This document shows positions 27,250-35,909 of a stretch of DNA of 64,000 nt, in pieces (position 1 is the stretch's first letter; the number at the start of each line of letters is the position of its first letter). The DNA comes from Legionella cincinnatiensis. Lineage in GTDB: Bacteria; Pseudomonadota; Gammaproteobacteria; Legionellales; Legionellaceae. The notes under the pieces were generated by a model. The model searched no databases. It was not told the DNA's origin and saw only the letters and a program-made list of their open reading frames with translations. The stretch covers positions 558,001 to 622,000 of the forward strand of contig NZ_UGNX01000001.1 of assembly GCF_900452415.1 (NCBI RefSeq), written 5' to 3'. The translations under genes were made by a program, and so were the position numbers.

Positions 27250-28090
27250 TTTAGAACAAAAAATTAATGAATTGCCTGTGAGCTTACTAGGGCGTTTGGT
27301 GTATCAATTTTTACCCTACAAGCGCCAAATAATTATGGCGAATATTGATCGCGTCTATGGTGATCAATTAAGTATAGAGCAAAAAAAACGGCTTGCTCTC
27401 TCTTATTACTCACACCTATTTAAATCCTTTAAAGAAGCAATACAACTGCGTTTTATGACAGAGGAAACTTTAAGAAATCAAGTCGAGGTTCGTGGTCATG
27501 AAAAAATGTTGGAAGTTGTAGCGCAAAAAAAAGGGGTTTTGGTTCTTACTGGCCACTTTGGTAATTGGGAGGTCGCCCCTATAGGTGGGGTTTTAAATTT
27601 TAAAGAATTCCAAGGACAGTTTCATTTTATTCGAAGAACTTTATCCATTAAATCTATTGAGCGAAGCTTATTTAAGCAATACTATCAAGTTGGTTTAAAT
27701 GTGATTCCGAAAAAGAACTCTCTAGATAAAGTTTGTGCTGCATTGGAAAAAAATCATGCTGTAATTTTTGTTCTTGATCAACATGCATCATTAGCTAATC
27801 GTGATGGTATTGCAGTGGAGTTTTTTGGCACAAAAGCTGGAACGTACCGAAGTTTAGCAACTTTATCTCGTTATACTGGGGTTCCCGTTGTTCCTGCCGC
27901 CGGTTATAGGTTGCCTAATGGGAAGCATGTTTTAGAATTTTATGATCCTATTCCTTGGAAGGATTATGATACCGTTTCAGACTCTCTTTATTATAATACG
28001 CTTGCATATAACCAGGCTTTAGAGCGTATTATTTTGGCTCACCCAGAGCAATGGAACTGGATGCACAAGCGTTGGAAGCTCAAACTTTAA
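27242..28090 (+). CDS. LpxL-type lipid A acyltransferase
   Basis: A 282-residue acyltransferase with the HX4E motif as HFGNWE (His105, Glu110). FVLDQHASLANRDGIAVEFFG and the end HPEQWNWMHKRWK fit the LpxL/LpxM/HtrB family. It likely moves an acyl chain from the carrier protein to lipid A. Position at the end of the acyl carrier and ketosynthase run suggests the very long chain is its donor, as for rhizobial LpxXL. GTG start overlaps the previous gene, so translation is coupled. No strong N-terminal membrane helix is seen. Confidence 0.85.
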   Translation: MTDLEQKINELPVSLLGRLVYQFLPYKRQIIMANIDRVYGDQLSIEQKKRLALSYYSHLFKSFKEAIQLRFMTEETLRNQVEVRGHEKMLEVVAQKKGVLVLTGHFGNWEVAPIGGVLNFKEFQGQFHFIRRTLSIKSIERSLFKQYYQVGLNVIPKKNSLDKVCAALEKNHAVIFVLDQHASLANRDGIAVEFFGTKAGTYRSLATLSRYTGVPVVPAAGYRLPNGKHVLEFYDPIPWKDYDTVSDSLYYNTLAYNQALERIILAHPEQWNWMHKRWKLKL

Positions 28091-28183
28091 AAAGATTAAT
28101 AGGCACTCAATGGCACCCCCTTAGCGAATTAGATGTGGATCTAATTTCCTCAAAAGAGCCATAGTATAAAAAAATGTCCCCAA

Positions 28184-30448
28184 TTACTTACTTGTTGCTG
28201 TATGAAATGTAGGTACATGTTCTACTTTAAAACTATCATCTTCTTCTTTAGGTGGGTTTCCAATTTTAGCTAAAAAACATCCAGCCCACTGCCATGCATT
28301 TTGTGCATACTCTGATGCTTCAGTTGCATACTCAGATAAGACTTTAGTGGTGCTTGCTACGAAATCAGATGTTTGAGCGTTTTTAATGAGTTTTGGAATG
28401 GTTGTGACTCCTAATTCGGGCATGGCACAATTTAACTCATCAGAAATATGTTGAAGTTGATCTGAATCCTCATTAATTTGTTTGAGTAAACAATTCACCT
28501 CGTCATGAGATTTTTCTTTTATCACCAATTCTAATAGGCGCAATTGATTGATAACAAATGGATTTTGATTATCCTTTAGCCAACGGTAAAGTGTTTGGTT
28601 TTCTTCTTTTTTACTAATGACGTAATGATATAATTTATGAAGCTTATGTCGTGTTTCAAGTTCGTCTTTAGGTAGAATTTGTAATGAATAAATATCTAAA
28701 GCTTTTATGATGTCTTCGAATTTTTCTTGAGTTAAGGGAAGAGTTATTTTGTTTAATAAAATCAGAAGTTCCTTTTCTGGTGTATCCACAGTGAGCAATT
28801 TCTTAATATATTTTGTAGACGGTTTTTTAGGAGAAGACTCAAGAACCCATGACTCTGGGGTTATATATTCAGGTAGATTAGGTTTAAAAAAACCGGTCCA
28901 ACCATAAGTCCAACATCGTTTTATCCATTTGATTACACCTGAAAAAAAACCTTGCTCTTTAGTAAAGCTTAATTCCAGCTTTGCTTCGGTGAAAGCTTTT
29001 TGAGCGACTTGAATGATTTCTGGATTTTTTTCGGAATTGAGATTTTTTAAGGCTAAGGTACATAAATCGATTACTCTTTGGTAATTTTCTTTTCCTCCAT
29101 GTAGGCCAAAATAGCGAATAATTCTTTTAGCATCAAATAAAAATAATTGGTAACTAATTTGTTCATCAAAGAAAGATGGATGATTTAAAAAAGTTGTAAA
29201 GATGGTCTCTTTAACTGTTGTTTCTAACTCAGGACGTGTCAGCATAAAACCGAGATGATGTATTGCTTGAGAACGGCTTTTAAAGTTATCGGAGTGTTCA
29301 TGATATTCCATATAATCATGAAGCAATTTTCTTAAAGATTCAGAAGTTCCCTGATAATGTATTAAAAAATACTCAAAACAATTAATGGATTTGTTGTGTT
29401 TAATTAGGCCATTTATAAATGAACTTTCCTCAGATCCTTCGAGTTGTTTCTGTTGTTCTTTAAAGGATTCAGGAATGACTGGATTTAAATTGATATTTTG
29501 GATCATTCTTTGCAAATTGATCTGATTATTTTGGTAAAATAATGCAATATTGCCTTCTTGAGCGTTATTTCTTAAATAGCGATTTGTTAAGAAAGCGCTT
29601 TTATTGGCCAACTCTTTGAAGGCAAGTTTATCATTTAAGAAAAAAAGTAATTCAATTGCAGCAGTTGAAAAAGGATGATTTTTTTCTAATAATTTTTTTG
29701 TTAATTGATTAATATAAGTAGCAAGTGTTTTATTATAATGGCCATTAAGGTAGAGACGAATTGCTAAAATCAAATGAGATTCTTTATTTGCATGCTCTAA
29801 GAATCTTTGCGGAATGTAATGAAATAATTCAAAGTGTTCAATAATATTGGCAATAATTGCTTCTTTTTGATTCGATTCTATTTTGCTTAATTCATCAATA
29901 ATATTTGTTCCCGCCAATTTCATTAAATGAGCTAACAAATAATGGGCATTAGGCATGGTTGCGAAATGGTTCATCCAGTACACAATTAGTTCGTGTTTCG
30001 CGTATCTTCCAATTAAAGCTTCTGTTTGTTCTCGATTTAGGTGGTGAAAATGAGGAACAGAACAAAGAATACTTACGGCAGCTTCAGGTTCTAATTCACT
30101 TATCATCGCATTTGTAAGTACCTTTAAATCGAGTTGATGTATGAGTGCATTAAGACGAGAGGGGGTATGATTATCGCGAATGGTTAAGCGCTGTAACAAA
30201 GAAGTGCCTTTTAAAGAACTCAAATATTCTTTTTGACTTAACAGGTATATGATTAATAAAGATTTTACCTGTACGTTTTGAACGATTTGAATGGAGTCCA
30301 TAATTTCTTGGAATGTCAAATGTCCTTCTTTGAGTGTTGTTAAAAAGTGTGCTTGGGTTGCGGTATTTTTATTAATTGCAGTTAAATAATCTGGATTTCC
30401 CATAGCTGCTTTGAATAAATCAAAACTTTGTATTTTGCTTCCTGTCAT
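28184..30448 (-). CDS. Large unknown helical protein, candidate effector
   Basis: A 754-residue protein I do not recognise. It is leucine- and lysine-rich, without signal peptide or clear membrane segment, and reads as repeated short amphipathic helices, for example residues 40-330. A Trp/Gly-rich patch (RCWTYGWTGFFKPNLPEYI) lies near residue 510. The C-terminus (PPKEEDDSFKVEHVPTFHT) is acidic followed by a threonine-containing tail, as in many Dot/Icm substrates. GGAGAGGG lies before the ATG. It is a single gene, convergent with the acyltransferase. Effector status rests on composition and context only. Confidence 0.7.
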   Translation of the reverse strand: MTGSKIQSFDLFKAAMGNPDYLTAINKNTATQAHFLTTLKEGHLTFQEIMDSIQIVQNVQVKSLLIIYLLSQKEYLSSLKGTSLLQRLTIRDNHTPSRLNALIHQLDLKVLTNAMISELEPEAAVSILCSVPHFHHLNREQTEALIGRYAKHELIVYWMNHFATMPNAHYLLAHLMKLAGTNIIDELSKIESNQKEAIIANIIEHFELFHYIPQRFLEHANKESHLILAIRLYLNGHYNKTLATYINQLTKKLLEKNHPFSTAAIELLFFLNDKLAFKELANKSAFLTNRYLRNNAQEGNIALFYQNNQINLQRMIQNINLNPVIPESFKEQQKQLEGSEESSFINGLIKHNKSINCFEYFLIHYQGTSESLRKLLHDYMEYHEHSDNFKSRSQAIHHLGFMLTRPELETTVKETIFTTFLNHPSFFDEQISYQLFLFDAKRIIRYFGLHGGKENYQRVIDLCTLALKNLNSEKNPEIIQVAQKAFTEAKLELSFTKEQGFFSGVIKWIKRCWTYGWTGFFKPNLPEYITPESWVLESSPKKPSTKYIKKLLTVDTPEKELLILLNKITLPLTQEKFEDIIKALDIYSLQILPKDELETRHKLHKLYHYVISKKEENQTLYRWLKDNQNPFVINQLRLLELVIKEKSHDEVNCLLKQINEDSDQLQHISDELNCAMPELGVTTIPKLIKNAQTSDFVASTTKVLSEYATEASEYAQNAWQWAGCFLAKIGNPPKEEDDSFKVEHVPTFHTATSK

Positions 30449-30682
30449 AGCCCTCTCCTATAAGACTCACATCGACTTTCAAGTTGAACGATACGAGTTG
30501 AGCCTTCATTCAGCATAACTCTTTGTAAAAAAAATTCAATACTTGTGTTAATTTTGCCTGGATATAGGATAAGTTTTTTGTCTTGTATCGAGTAGTTTTG
30601 TCGTTATTGGCAAATTTATACGAAGCGACTTTATATTCTGGGCAAAGTTCTATTGAGACTGAAACAGGAAGAGACTGATCGT

Positions 30683-31513
30683 TTAAAATAATGTGCCTTC
30701 ATAAACAAAAACAGCAGGACCAGTTAAGCAAATTGGTTTATTAAATTCAGGCCAATCAATGAGTAAATCACCACCAGGCAAAGTTACCTTTATTTGTTTA
30801 TCCAGTTTGTAATATAAACATCCTACTGCAGCGGCTGCAACAGCCCCACTGCCACACGCTTGGGTTTCACCACAGCCCCGCTCAAAGACTCGTAATTTAA
30901 TGTGTTGTGGATTTACAATTTGCATAAATCCGACATTTGCTTGCTCGGGAAAACACGGATGCAGGCTAAGTTGTTTGCCTAAGGTGAGTACAGGAGCTGT
31001 TTGTATTTCTTGAACCAATAAAACAGCATGCGGATTACCAACACTTAGAGCATGTAGACAAAGAGTTTCATTGTTTGAAAGCTCTAAATCGTATTTTTCA
31101 GACTGTTCTGGGGCCAGGAGCGGAATGTCTTTGGGGGCCAATTTGGGAATGCCCATATCCACACGTACGCTTTGATCTGCATTAATGTACAAATTCATTT
31201 TTGTGGTTTTAGTGGCAACTGTTAAGTGATTTTTGTTGGTTAAACCATAGTATTTGACAAATAAGGCCAAACATCGTGCTCCATTTCCACATTGCCCTAC
31301 TTCCTGGCCATCGGCATTAAAAATTCGATAATTAAAGTCAATTCCCTCTTGCTGGCTGGATTCAATAAGCAAGCATTGATCAAAACCAATACCAGTATTA
31401 CGCTGAGCCATTACCGATATTTGTTGAGGATTGAGGTTTATATTTTGATTAATGCCATCAATCACTATGAAATCATTGCCTAAGCCATGCATTTTGGTAA
31501 ATCTAATGTTCAT
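30683..31513 (-). CDS. dapF: Diaminopimelate epimerase
   Basis: A 276-residue epimerase that converts LL- to meso-diaminopimelate for lysine and peptidoglycan. The two catalytic cysteines are Cys75 in GQCGNGARC and Cys220 in GETQACGSGA. Length is normal. It lies 18 bases downstream of lptM on the same strand, an arrangement shared with E. coli, where yifL (lptM) precedes dapF. Confidence 0.97.
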   Translation of the reverse strand: MNIRFTKMHGLGNDFIVIDGINQNINLNPQQISVMAQRNTGIGFDQCLLIESSQQEGIDFNYRIFNADGQEVGQCGNGARCLALFVKYYGLTNKNHLTVATKTTKMNLYINADQSVRVDMGIPKLAPKDIPLLAPEQSEKYDLELSNNETLCLHALSVGNPHAVLLVQEIQTAPVLTLGKQLSLHPCFPEQANVGFMQIVNPQHIKLRVFERGCGETQACGSGAVAAAAVGCLYYKLDKQIKVTLPGGDLLIDWPEFNKPICLTGPAVFVYEGTLF

Positions 31514-31531
31514 TATTTTTCCTATCGAAAA

Positions 31532-31645
31532 TTACTTACTTGAGGCATTTCTTGTTGATTCTGGTAAATAGAGTGGTCCTTTTTGTCCACAACCAGATAT
31601 GATTAAGGTGATGCCAACTATTAATACACAGTGTAGTCGTTTCAT
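31532..31645 (-). CDS. lptM: LptM-like small lipoprotein
   Basis: A 37-residue lipoprotein. The signal ends LIISGC with the lipidated cysteine at 19, followed by GQKGPLYLPES. CGQKGPLYLP is the hallmark of the YifL/LptM family, which helps mature the LptD-LptE lipopolysaccharide translocon. It is immediately upstream of dapF, as in E. coli. The gene is small and is easily missed by gene callers. Confidence 0.92.
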   Translation of the reverse strand: MKRLHCVLIVGITLIISGCGQKGPLYLPESTRNASSK

Positions 31646-31773
31646 TAAAAAGAGCCATTAATTATGAGTAGAAGAGTATTTACCACTTATTGAAGTAAAA
31701 GTTCAAGTAATAAATGATCTTTTGTGGTCTTATTTTGCACATTCATGGCAAAATTTTCTACCAAGTTATCTTT

Positions 31774-31801
31774 TTTACACAGAGTATTTAAAAGGTATAA
31801 C
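31774..31801 (+). promoter_or_regulatory. Promoter for the esterase-ratA-rnfH operon
   Basis: TTTACA at 31774-31779 and TATAAC at 31796-31801, 16 bases apart, each one base from consensus. It lies about 56 bases before the TTG start of the esterase. No other plus-strand promoter is obvious in 31646-31851. Confidence 0.55.
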
Positions 31802-31857
31802 TTGCACTGTGCTTATGCATTAGCGATAATTTCTCTTTTTGTGTCAGGGGATTGGTT

Positions 31858-32511
31858 TTGAATGAGTTTATAAATGAGTCAGAGGATCACGCTCAAGCAT
31901 GTGTTATTTGGATGCATGGACTTGGCGCTGATGCTTCCGATATGATGGGCTTAGTAGATCAATTAACAGTGACGGATATAGTGTTACGCCATATATTTAT
32001 CAATGCACCTCAGCGTCCGGTGACGCTTAATGGTGGAATGGTGATGCCTGCATGGTATGATATTATAGGTATGAAATTAATTGATAGGGAAGATAAAGAA
32101 GGAATTGGCCAGTCTGAATTGTTAATTCGTAAGGTTATGGACGAGCAATTAAATGCGGGTTTTTCATATAATCAGATTTTTTTAGCTGGCTTTTCACAGG
32201 GAGGGGCTATGGCGTTACATACAGCTCTTCATACTCCAGCTCAGTTAGCCGGGGTAATTGCTTTGTCTGCTTATTTACCTTTAGCCGCACATAATAGGCC
32301 AATACTTGATAAACGCACGCCTTTTTTTATGGGTTCTGGTCAATATGATCCTCTGGTCTTGCCTCAATGGACTGAATTAAGTAAAGATTGGCTATTGGAT
32401 GAAGGATATAAAAATATTTCTTATCATAAATATCCTATGGAACATTCAGTGTGTTTCGAAGAAATTAAAGATCTTAGCTTTTGGTTAAAACAAGTGGCGG
32501 GAGAAGCATAA
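31858..32511 (+). CDS. Carboxylesterase/phospholipase, alpha/beta hydrolase
   Basis: A hydrolase of about 217 residues of the carboxylesterase 2 / acyl-protein thioesterase family. VIWMHGLGADASDM forms the oxyanion region. The nucleophile is in GFSQGG; the acid is the Asp in GSGQYDPLVL and the base the His in PMEHSVC. There is no ATG at the N-terminus: TTG at 31858 with AGGGG seven bases upstream is the best start, TTG at 31852 being too close. The 3' end overlaps the ratA ATG. Natural substrate unknown; short acyl esters or acyl-protein thioesters are typical. Confidence 0.88.
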   Translation: MNEFINESEDHAQACVIWMHGLGADASDMMGLVDQLTVTDIVLRHIFINAPQRPVTLNGGMVMPAWYDIIGMKLIDREDKEGIGQSELLIRKVMDEQLNAGFSYNQIFLAGFSQGGAMALHTALHTPAQLAGVIALSAYLPLAAHNRPILDKRTPFFMGSGQYDPLVLPQWTELSKDWLLDEGYKNISYHKYPMEHSVCFEEIKDLSFWLKQVAGEA

Positions 32512-32945
32512 TGCCCATAGTGAAGAAATCACGTACTGTTAACTATACTTGCGAGCAAATGTTTGCTTTAGTAAATGAAGTAGAGCGTTATGCCGAGTTT
32601 CTACCTTATTGTTCAGAAAGCTTAGTACACCATCGCGATGAAGATGAAGTGCAGGCAACTTTGGTGATTGGTGCTGCTGGAATGAGTAAATCATTTACTA
32701 CACGTAACAGGCTCCAAATTAATAAAATGATAGAAATTCGACTTGTTGATGGTCCATTCAGTCATTTAGAAGGTTTTTGGCGTTTTGATGAGGTAGAAGA
32801 GGGTTGTAAAATTTCTTTTGACTTGGAGTTTGAATTCGCAGGACGAATGTTTTCCATGCTTCTTGGACCAGTATTTGAGCAAGTAACTGATAAAATGGTA
32901 GATTCTTTCTGTGAGCGAGCAAAAACAATTTATGATAAAGGTTGA
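32511..32945 (+). CDS. ratA: RatA-family START-domain protein
   Basis: A 144-residue protein of the RatA/Coq10 type: SRTVNYTCEQMFALVNEVERYAEFLPYC at the N-terminus and PVFEQVTDKMVDSFCERAKTIY at the C-terminus. E. coli RatA was described as blocking subunit joining, and the Coq10 relatives bind ubiquinone; which applies here is not visible. ATG overlaps the esterase TAA. Followed by rnfH with overlap, the common ratA-ratB pair. Confidence 0.92.
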   Translation: MPIVKKSRTVNYTCEQMFALVNEVERYAEFLPYCSESLVHHRDEDEVQATLVIGAAGMSKSFTTRNRLQINKMIEIRLVDGPFSHLEGFWRFDEVEEGCKISFDLEFEFAGRMFSMLLGPVFEQVTDKMVDSFCERAKTIYDKG

Positions 32946-33219
32946 GGTAGTTTATGTGCCTTTAACAAAGGCTGTTGTACATAGGACACTTGAGCTTAAA
33001 CTAGGAGCAACAGTTTCTGATGCGCTTTGTGCATCAGAAATATATGTAATTTATCCTGAAACACGCAGTTTTTCTGTGGGCATCTTTTCAAAACAAGTTT
33101 CTTTAGAGCATGTGCTTAAAGAAGGAGATAGGATAGAAATATACAGACCATTGATTTTGGATCCTAAAGAAAGCCGACGGAAAAAGGCAAATGTTCTTTC
33201 TGAAAAAAATAAATCATAG
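32932..33219 (+). CDS. rnfH: RnfH/RatB family protein (UPF0125)
   Basis: A 95-residue beta-grasp protein: MIKVEVVYVPLTKAVVHRTLELKLGATVSDAL and GDRIEIYRPLILDPKESRRKKA. The YRPL...DPKE(S/A)RR motif is typical of RnfH (RatB). The frame opens earlier, but ATG at 32932 inside the end of ratA gives the family start. The function is poorly known. Confidence 0.92.
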   Translation: MIKVEVVYVPLTKAVVHRTLELKLGATVSDALCASEIYVIYPETRSFSVGIFSKQVSLEHVLKEGDRIEIYRPLILDPKESRRKKANVLSEKNKS

Positions 33220-33280
33220 AATGCAACAGATTTCGTGTTTTTTAGACCTGCCGCTTTTGCGGAAGATGGGGAGATCTTTT

Positions 33281-33317
33281 ATATGCGTTAAATTGATATG
33301 ATTCACTTAACGCATAT
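33281..33317. repeat. Inverted repeat between rnfH and bamE
   Basis: ATATGCGTTAA at 33281-33291 and TTAACGCATAT at 33307-33317 are perfect 11-bp arms around 15 bases. There is no T-run on either side, so a terminator is unlikely, although it lies between convergent genes. Just before it, 33239-33266 holds TTTTAGACCTGCCGCTTTTG, close to the start of the tandem repeat unit at 56.8-57.5 kb. Confidence 0.5.
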
Positions 33318-33356
33318 GCTGTGTTTCTGCAATATTAAAGTGATATTCGCTATAAT

Positions 33357-33722
33357 TTATTCTTGATTGATGTCTGGGTGTGCGATCGCTGTACCTACAC
33401 CTGGGTTGAATTTATCTCGCTCAATACGAGTCAGTCTGTCATTATGGAAATATAAGCTCAAAGTTGACATGGTAATCGCCCCATGTCCCCTACGCCAAGT
33501 ATATGCATAATCCCAGCGATCGTGATTAAATACAGGACTCAATAAGCTTGTTCCCAACAATATAGCCACTTCATTTTTGCTCATTCCGATTTTTAAACGG
33601 TCAAGAGTTGCTTTTGGTAATAGGTTCCCTTGTTGTACTACACGTCGAGAAAGGTCAAACGAGGTACATTGAGTTAGGGTTAAAGTAAATACAATTCCAA
33701 GTAGAAAAATTATTATTCTCAT
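33357..33722 (-). CDS. bamE: BamE, outer membrane assembly lipoprotein
   Basis: A 121-residue lipoprotein of the BAM complex. The SmpA/OmlA signature appears as LKIGMSKNEVAILLGTSLLSP and RWDYAYTWRRGHG. The signal has a hydrophobic core and ends LTLTQC; glutamine at -1 before Cys19 is unusual for a lipobox. The frame is open ten codons earlier, but ATG at 33722 with AGG upstream places the signal properly. It is divergent from fur, a common gammaproteobacterial arrangement. Confidence 0.92.
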   Translation of the reverse strand: MRIIIFLLGIVFTLTLTQCTSFDLSRRVVQQGNLLPKATLDRLKIGMSKNEVAILLGTSLLSPVFNHDRWDYAYTWRRGHGAITMSTLSLYFHNDRLTRIERDKFNPGVGTAIAHPDINQE

Positions 33723-33820
33723 TTTTTTGCCTATCATGAAAAATTTCGCCATAATAACACGTCAGTTAATGAAACACACCTGCAATAGTTAAGACAACTT
33801 CATTGCATTGAGGAGCACTA

Positions 33821-34240
33821 ATGGAAGAAAGTAAACAGCTAAAAAATGCTGGATTAAAAATTACTTTACCACGTTTAAAAGTATTACAAATCTTAGAGCA
33901 ATCTCCCAATCATCATTTAAGTGCAGAAGGAGTTTATAAAGCATTGCTAGAGACAGGAGAAGATGTTGGGCTTGCCACAGTTTATCGTGTATTAACGCAA
34001 TTTGAAGCTGCAGGATTAGTTACTCGTCATAATTTTGAAGGGGGGCATTCAGTATTTGAATTGAGTCAGGGTGAACATCATGATCATTTAGTCTGTATTA
34101 AATGTGGTTGTGTGGAAGAATTTGTTGATGAAATAATAGAGCAAAGGCAGAAAACTATCGCGGATAGGGCGCATTTTCAGATGACAGATCATGCTTTAAA
34201 CATTTATGGAATATGTCCCAAGTGCCAACAATTAACGTGA
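33821..34240 (+). CDS. fur: Ferric uptake regulator
   Basis: A 139-residue Fur. The winged helix covers 1-80 (LKNAGLKITLPRLKVLQILE, VGLATVYRVLTQFEAAGLV). The metal-binding C-terminal domain has GEHHDHLVCIKCG and the last pair CPKC. It is an iron-dependent repressor. GAGGAG lies seven bases before the ATG. The 69-base gap to bamE must hold both promoters. Confidence 0.97.
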   Translation: MEESKQLKNAGLKITLPRLKVLQILEQSPNHHLSAEGVYKALLETGEDVGLATVYRVLTQFEAAGLVTRHNFEGGHSVFELSQGEHHDHLVCIKCGCVEEFVDEIIEQRQKTIADRAHFQMTDHALNIYGICPKCQQLT

Positions 34241-34311
34241 ATTCAACATAAAAATTAAGTTATTATTAATACTGTTCACCCAATAAATGAGGCTGATGTG
34301 TATTCGAAGTG

Positions 34312-35745
34312 CTATATTTCTTTTTTCCCAAGTAGGAAAAAGGTTCTTAGAGTGCCAATCCCTTTCATTTCTAGGGTTCCTCTTGGTTCCATAATGAATT
34401 CATCCTCAAGCATAAAAGCCATTTTTTCTGAAATATGAATTTTATTAGGAAGGGATGTTTCTTCCAATCGGCTTGCTAAATTGACTACATTACCCCAGAT
34501 GTCATAAACAAATTTCTTATGTCCAATAACACCGGCAATCACCGTACCATAAGTAATGCCGATGCGAAATTGGAGTTGCATCTTATTTTCTTGATTAAAG
34601 GTCATCATTCTTTCCAGAATAGCTAGGGCATAGTTTGCTATATTGATTGCATGTCTTGTAGTTTGCTCAGGAACACCTGATACAGCCATATAGTTATCAC
34701 CTATAGTTTTTACCTTTTCAACATGATATTTTTCAGTGAGGTTATCAAATTCTGCAAACAAGCGATTTAAGATATTTACAGTTTTTTTAGCACCTAATTG
34801 TTCTGTTAGCTGAGTAAAATTGATAATATCTGCAAACATGACGCTCGCTTGGGAAAACTCATCCGCAATATCTACCTCTCCCATTTTCAAGCGTGACGCA
34901 ATTGGTTCGGGCAAAATATTCAACAATAATAAATCATTTTCATCATTCACTTTGGAGATAGATTTTAGAGCATGAATAATAAAGAAGATCATGAGTATTG
35001 TTGATAAAAATGTGAAGATAAGCGTCAAAATAATAATTCTCGACATTTTAATATCAATTTTTTCATTGGTAAGTAACGTTCGATGTTCAACATGAGCAAA
35101 AAAAGCCTGAAGTGGTCTCATGATGCCTAATTTGGCTTGTGCATATTCATCACTAAAGACCAGGCTTTGGGCGAGTTGAGGATTAGGCTTGCCAATTATC
35201 GTATAATTCCCATCCTTATCTTGATATTTTCCTTCAACCATATTCATCGCTTTAATTTCTAACTTTACTAGCTCATTGCTTCTATGTTCCACTTCAGTCA
35301 GCATAGCAAATTCTTTCAGGGTGAAATTCTGTTCTAGCATCATCGCAGCTATAGATTTTTTTTCACCATAAGGCTGGGGGCGTTTGTTATCAATAACTAA
35401 ATCCCAATAAATCTCATCATAATTTAATGGCCTAGGGGACTTTCCTTCTCGTATTGATAGAATTTCATTATAATAATCACGGTACTTTTTCTCTCCAGTC
35501 ATCACATAAAGCCTTGCCATATCTGTTAAGTCATCAGAACTTTGACGAAGACCATCAGCGATTAGATAGGATTGGTAACGTTCATCGGCGTCAAGAATCT
35601 CTTGTACCGCTATATGTTTTAGTGCAAATAAACTGATTATTAAGCCTAAAAGTGAAAGCATCAGAAAAAAGAAGAAATATTTTAAAAGATAGGTATTTTT
35701 AAGATTGAGCTTTGTGATTTGCATTTGGCGATAAAGTTTTATCAA
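34312..35745 (-). CDS. Membrane-bound class III adenylate cyclase
   Basis: A 477-residue protein. Membrane segments near 22-42 and 238-262 flank an outside sensor domain of about 190 residues. After a short linker (LLLLNILPEPIASRLKMGE) comes the cyclase domain at about 300-470. Metal-binding aspartates are in SVMFADIINFT and IGDNYMAV. The purine-contacting residues look like Lys in EKVKTIGD and Asp in VYDIWGN, which favours ATP over GTP. WGNVVNLASRLE supplies the Asn/Arg of the transition-state site. Its signal is unknown. Convergent with fur. Confidence 0.85.
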   Translation of the reverse strand: MIKLYRQMQITKLNLKNTYLLKYFFFFLMLSLLGLIISLFALKHIAVQEILDADERYQSYLIADGLRQSSDDLTDMARLYVMTGEKKYRDYYNEILSIREGKSPRPLNYDEIYWDLVIDNKRPQPYGEKKSIAAMMLEQNFTLKEFAMLTEVEHRSNELVKLEIKAMNMVEGKYQDKDGNYTIIGKPNPQLAQSLVFSDEYAQAKLGIMRPLQAFFAHVEHRTLLTNEKIDIKMSRIIILTLIFTFLSTILMIFFIIHALKSISKVNDENDLLLLNILPEPIASRLKMGEVDIADEFSQASVMFADIINFTQLTEQLGAKKTVNILNRLFAEFDNLTEKYHVEKVKTIGDNYMAVSGVPEQTTRHAINIANYALAILERMMTFNQENKMQLQFRIGITYGTVIAGVIGHKKFVYDIWGNVVNLASRLEETSLPNKIHISEKMAFMLEDEFIMEPRGTLEMKGIGTLRTFFLLGKKEI

Positions 35746-35909
35746 CTTACGTTGAAGAATAGCTTATTTATATTAATTGAGCTATTTCTAATAACTGATT
35801 TTAAATGCTATTCTAAAATAAGAAGGGTATTTATTAAAATAAGAAGTATATTAAATAAGGGATTTTTAGAACTCAGACTCGAGTTTTAACTTAACTCAGG
35901 GATTTATTC

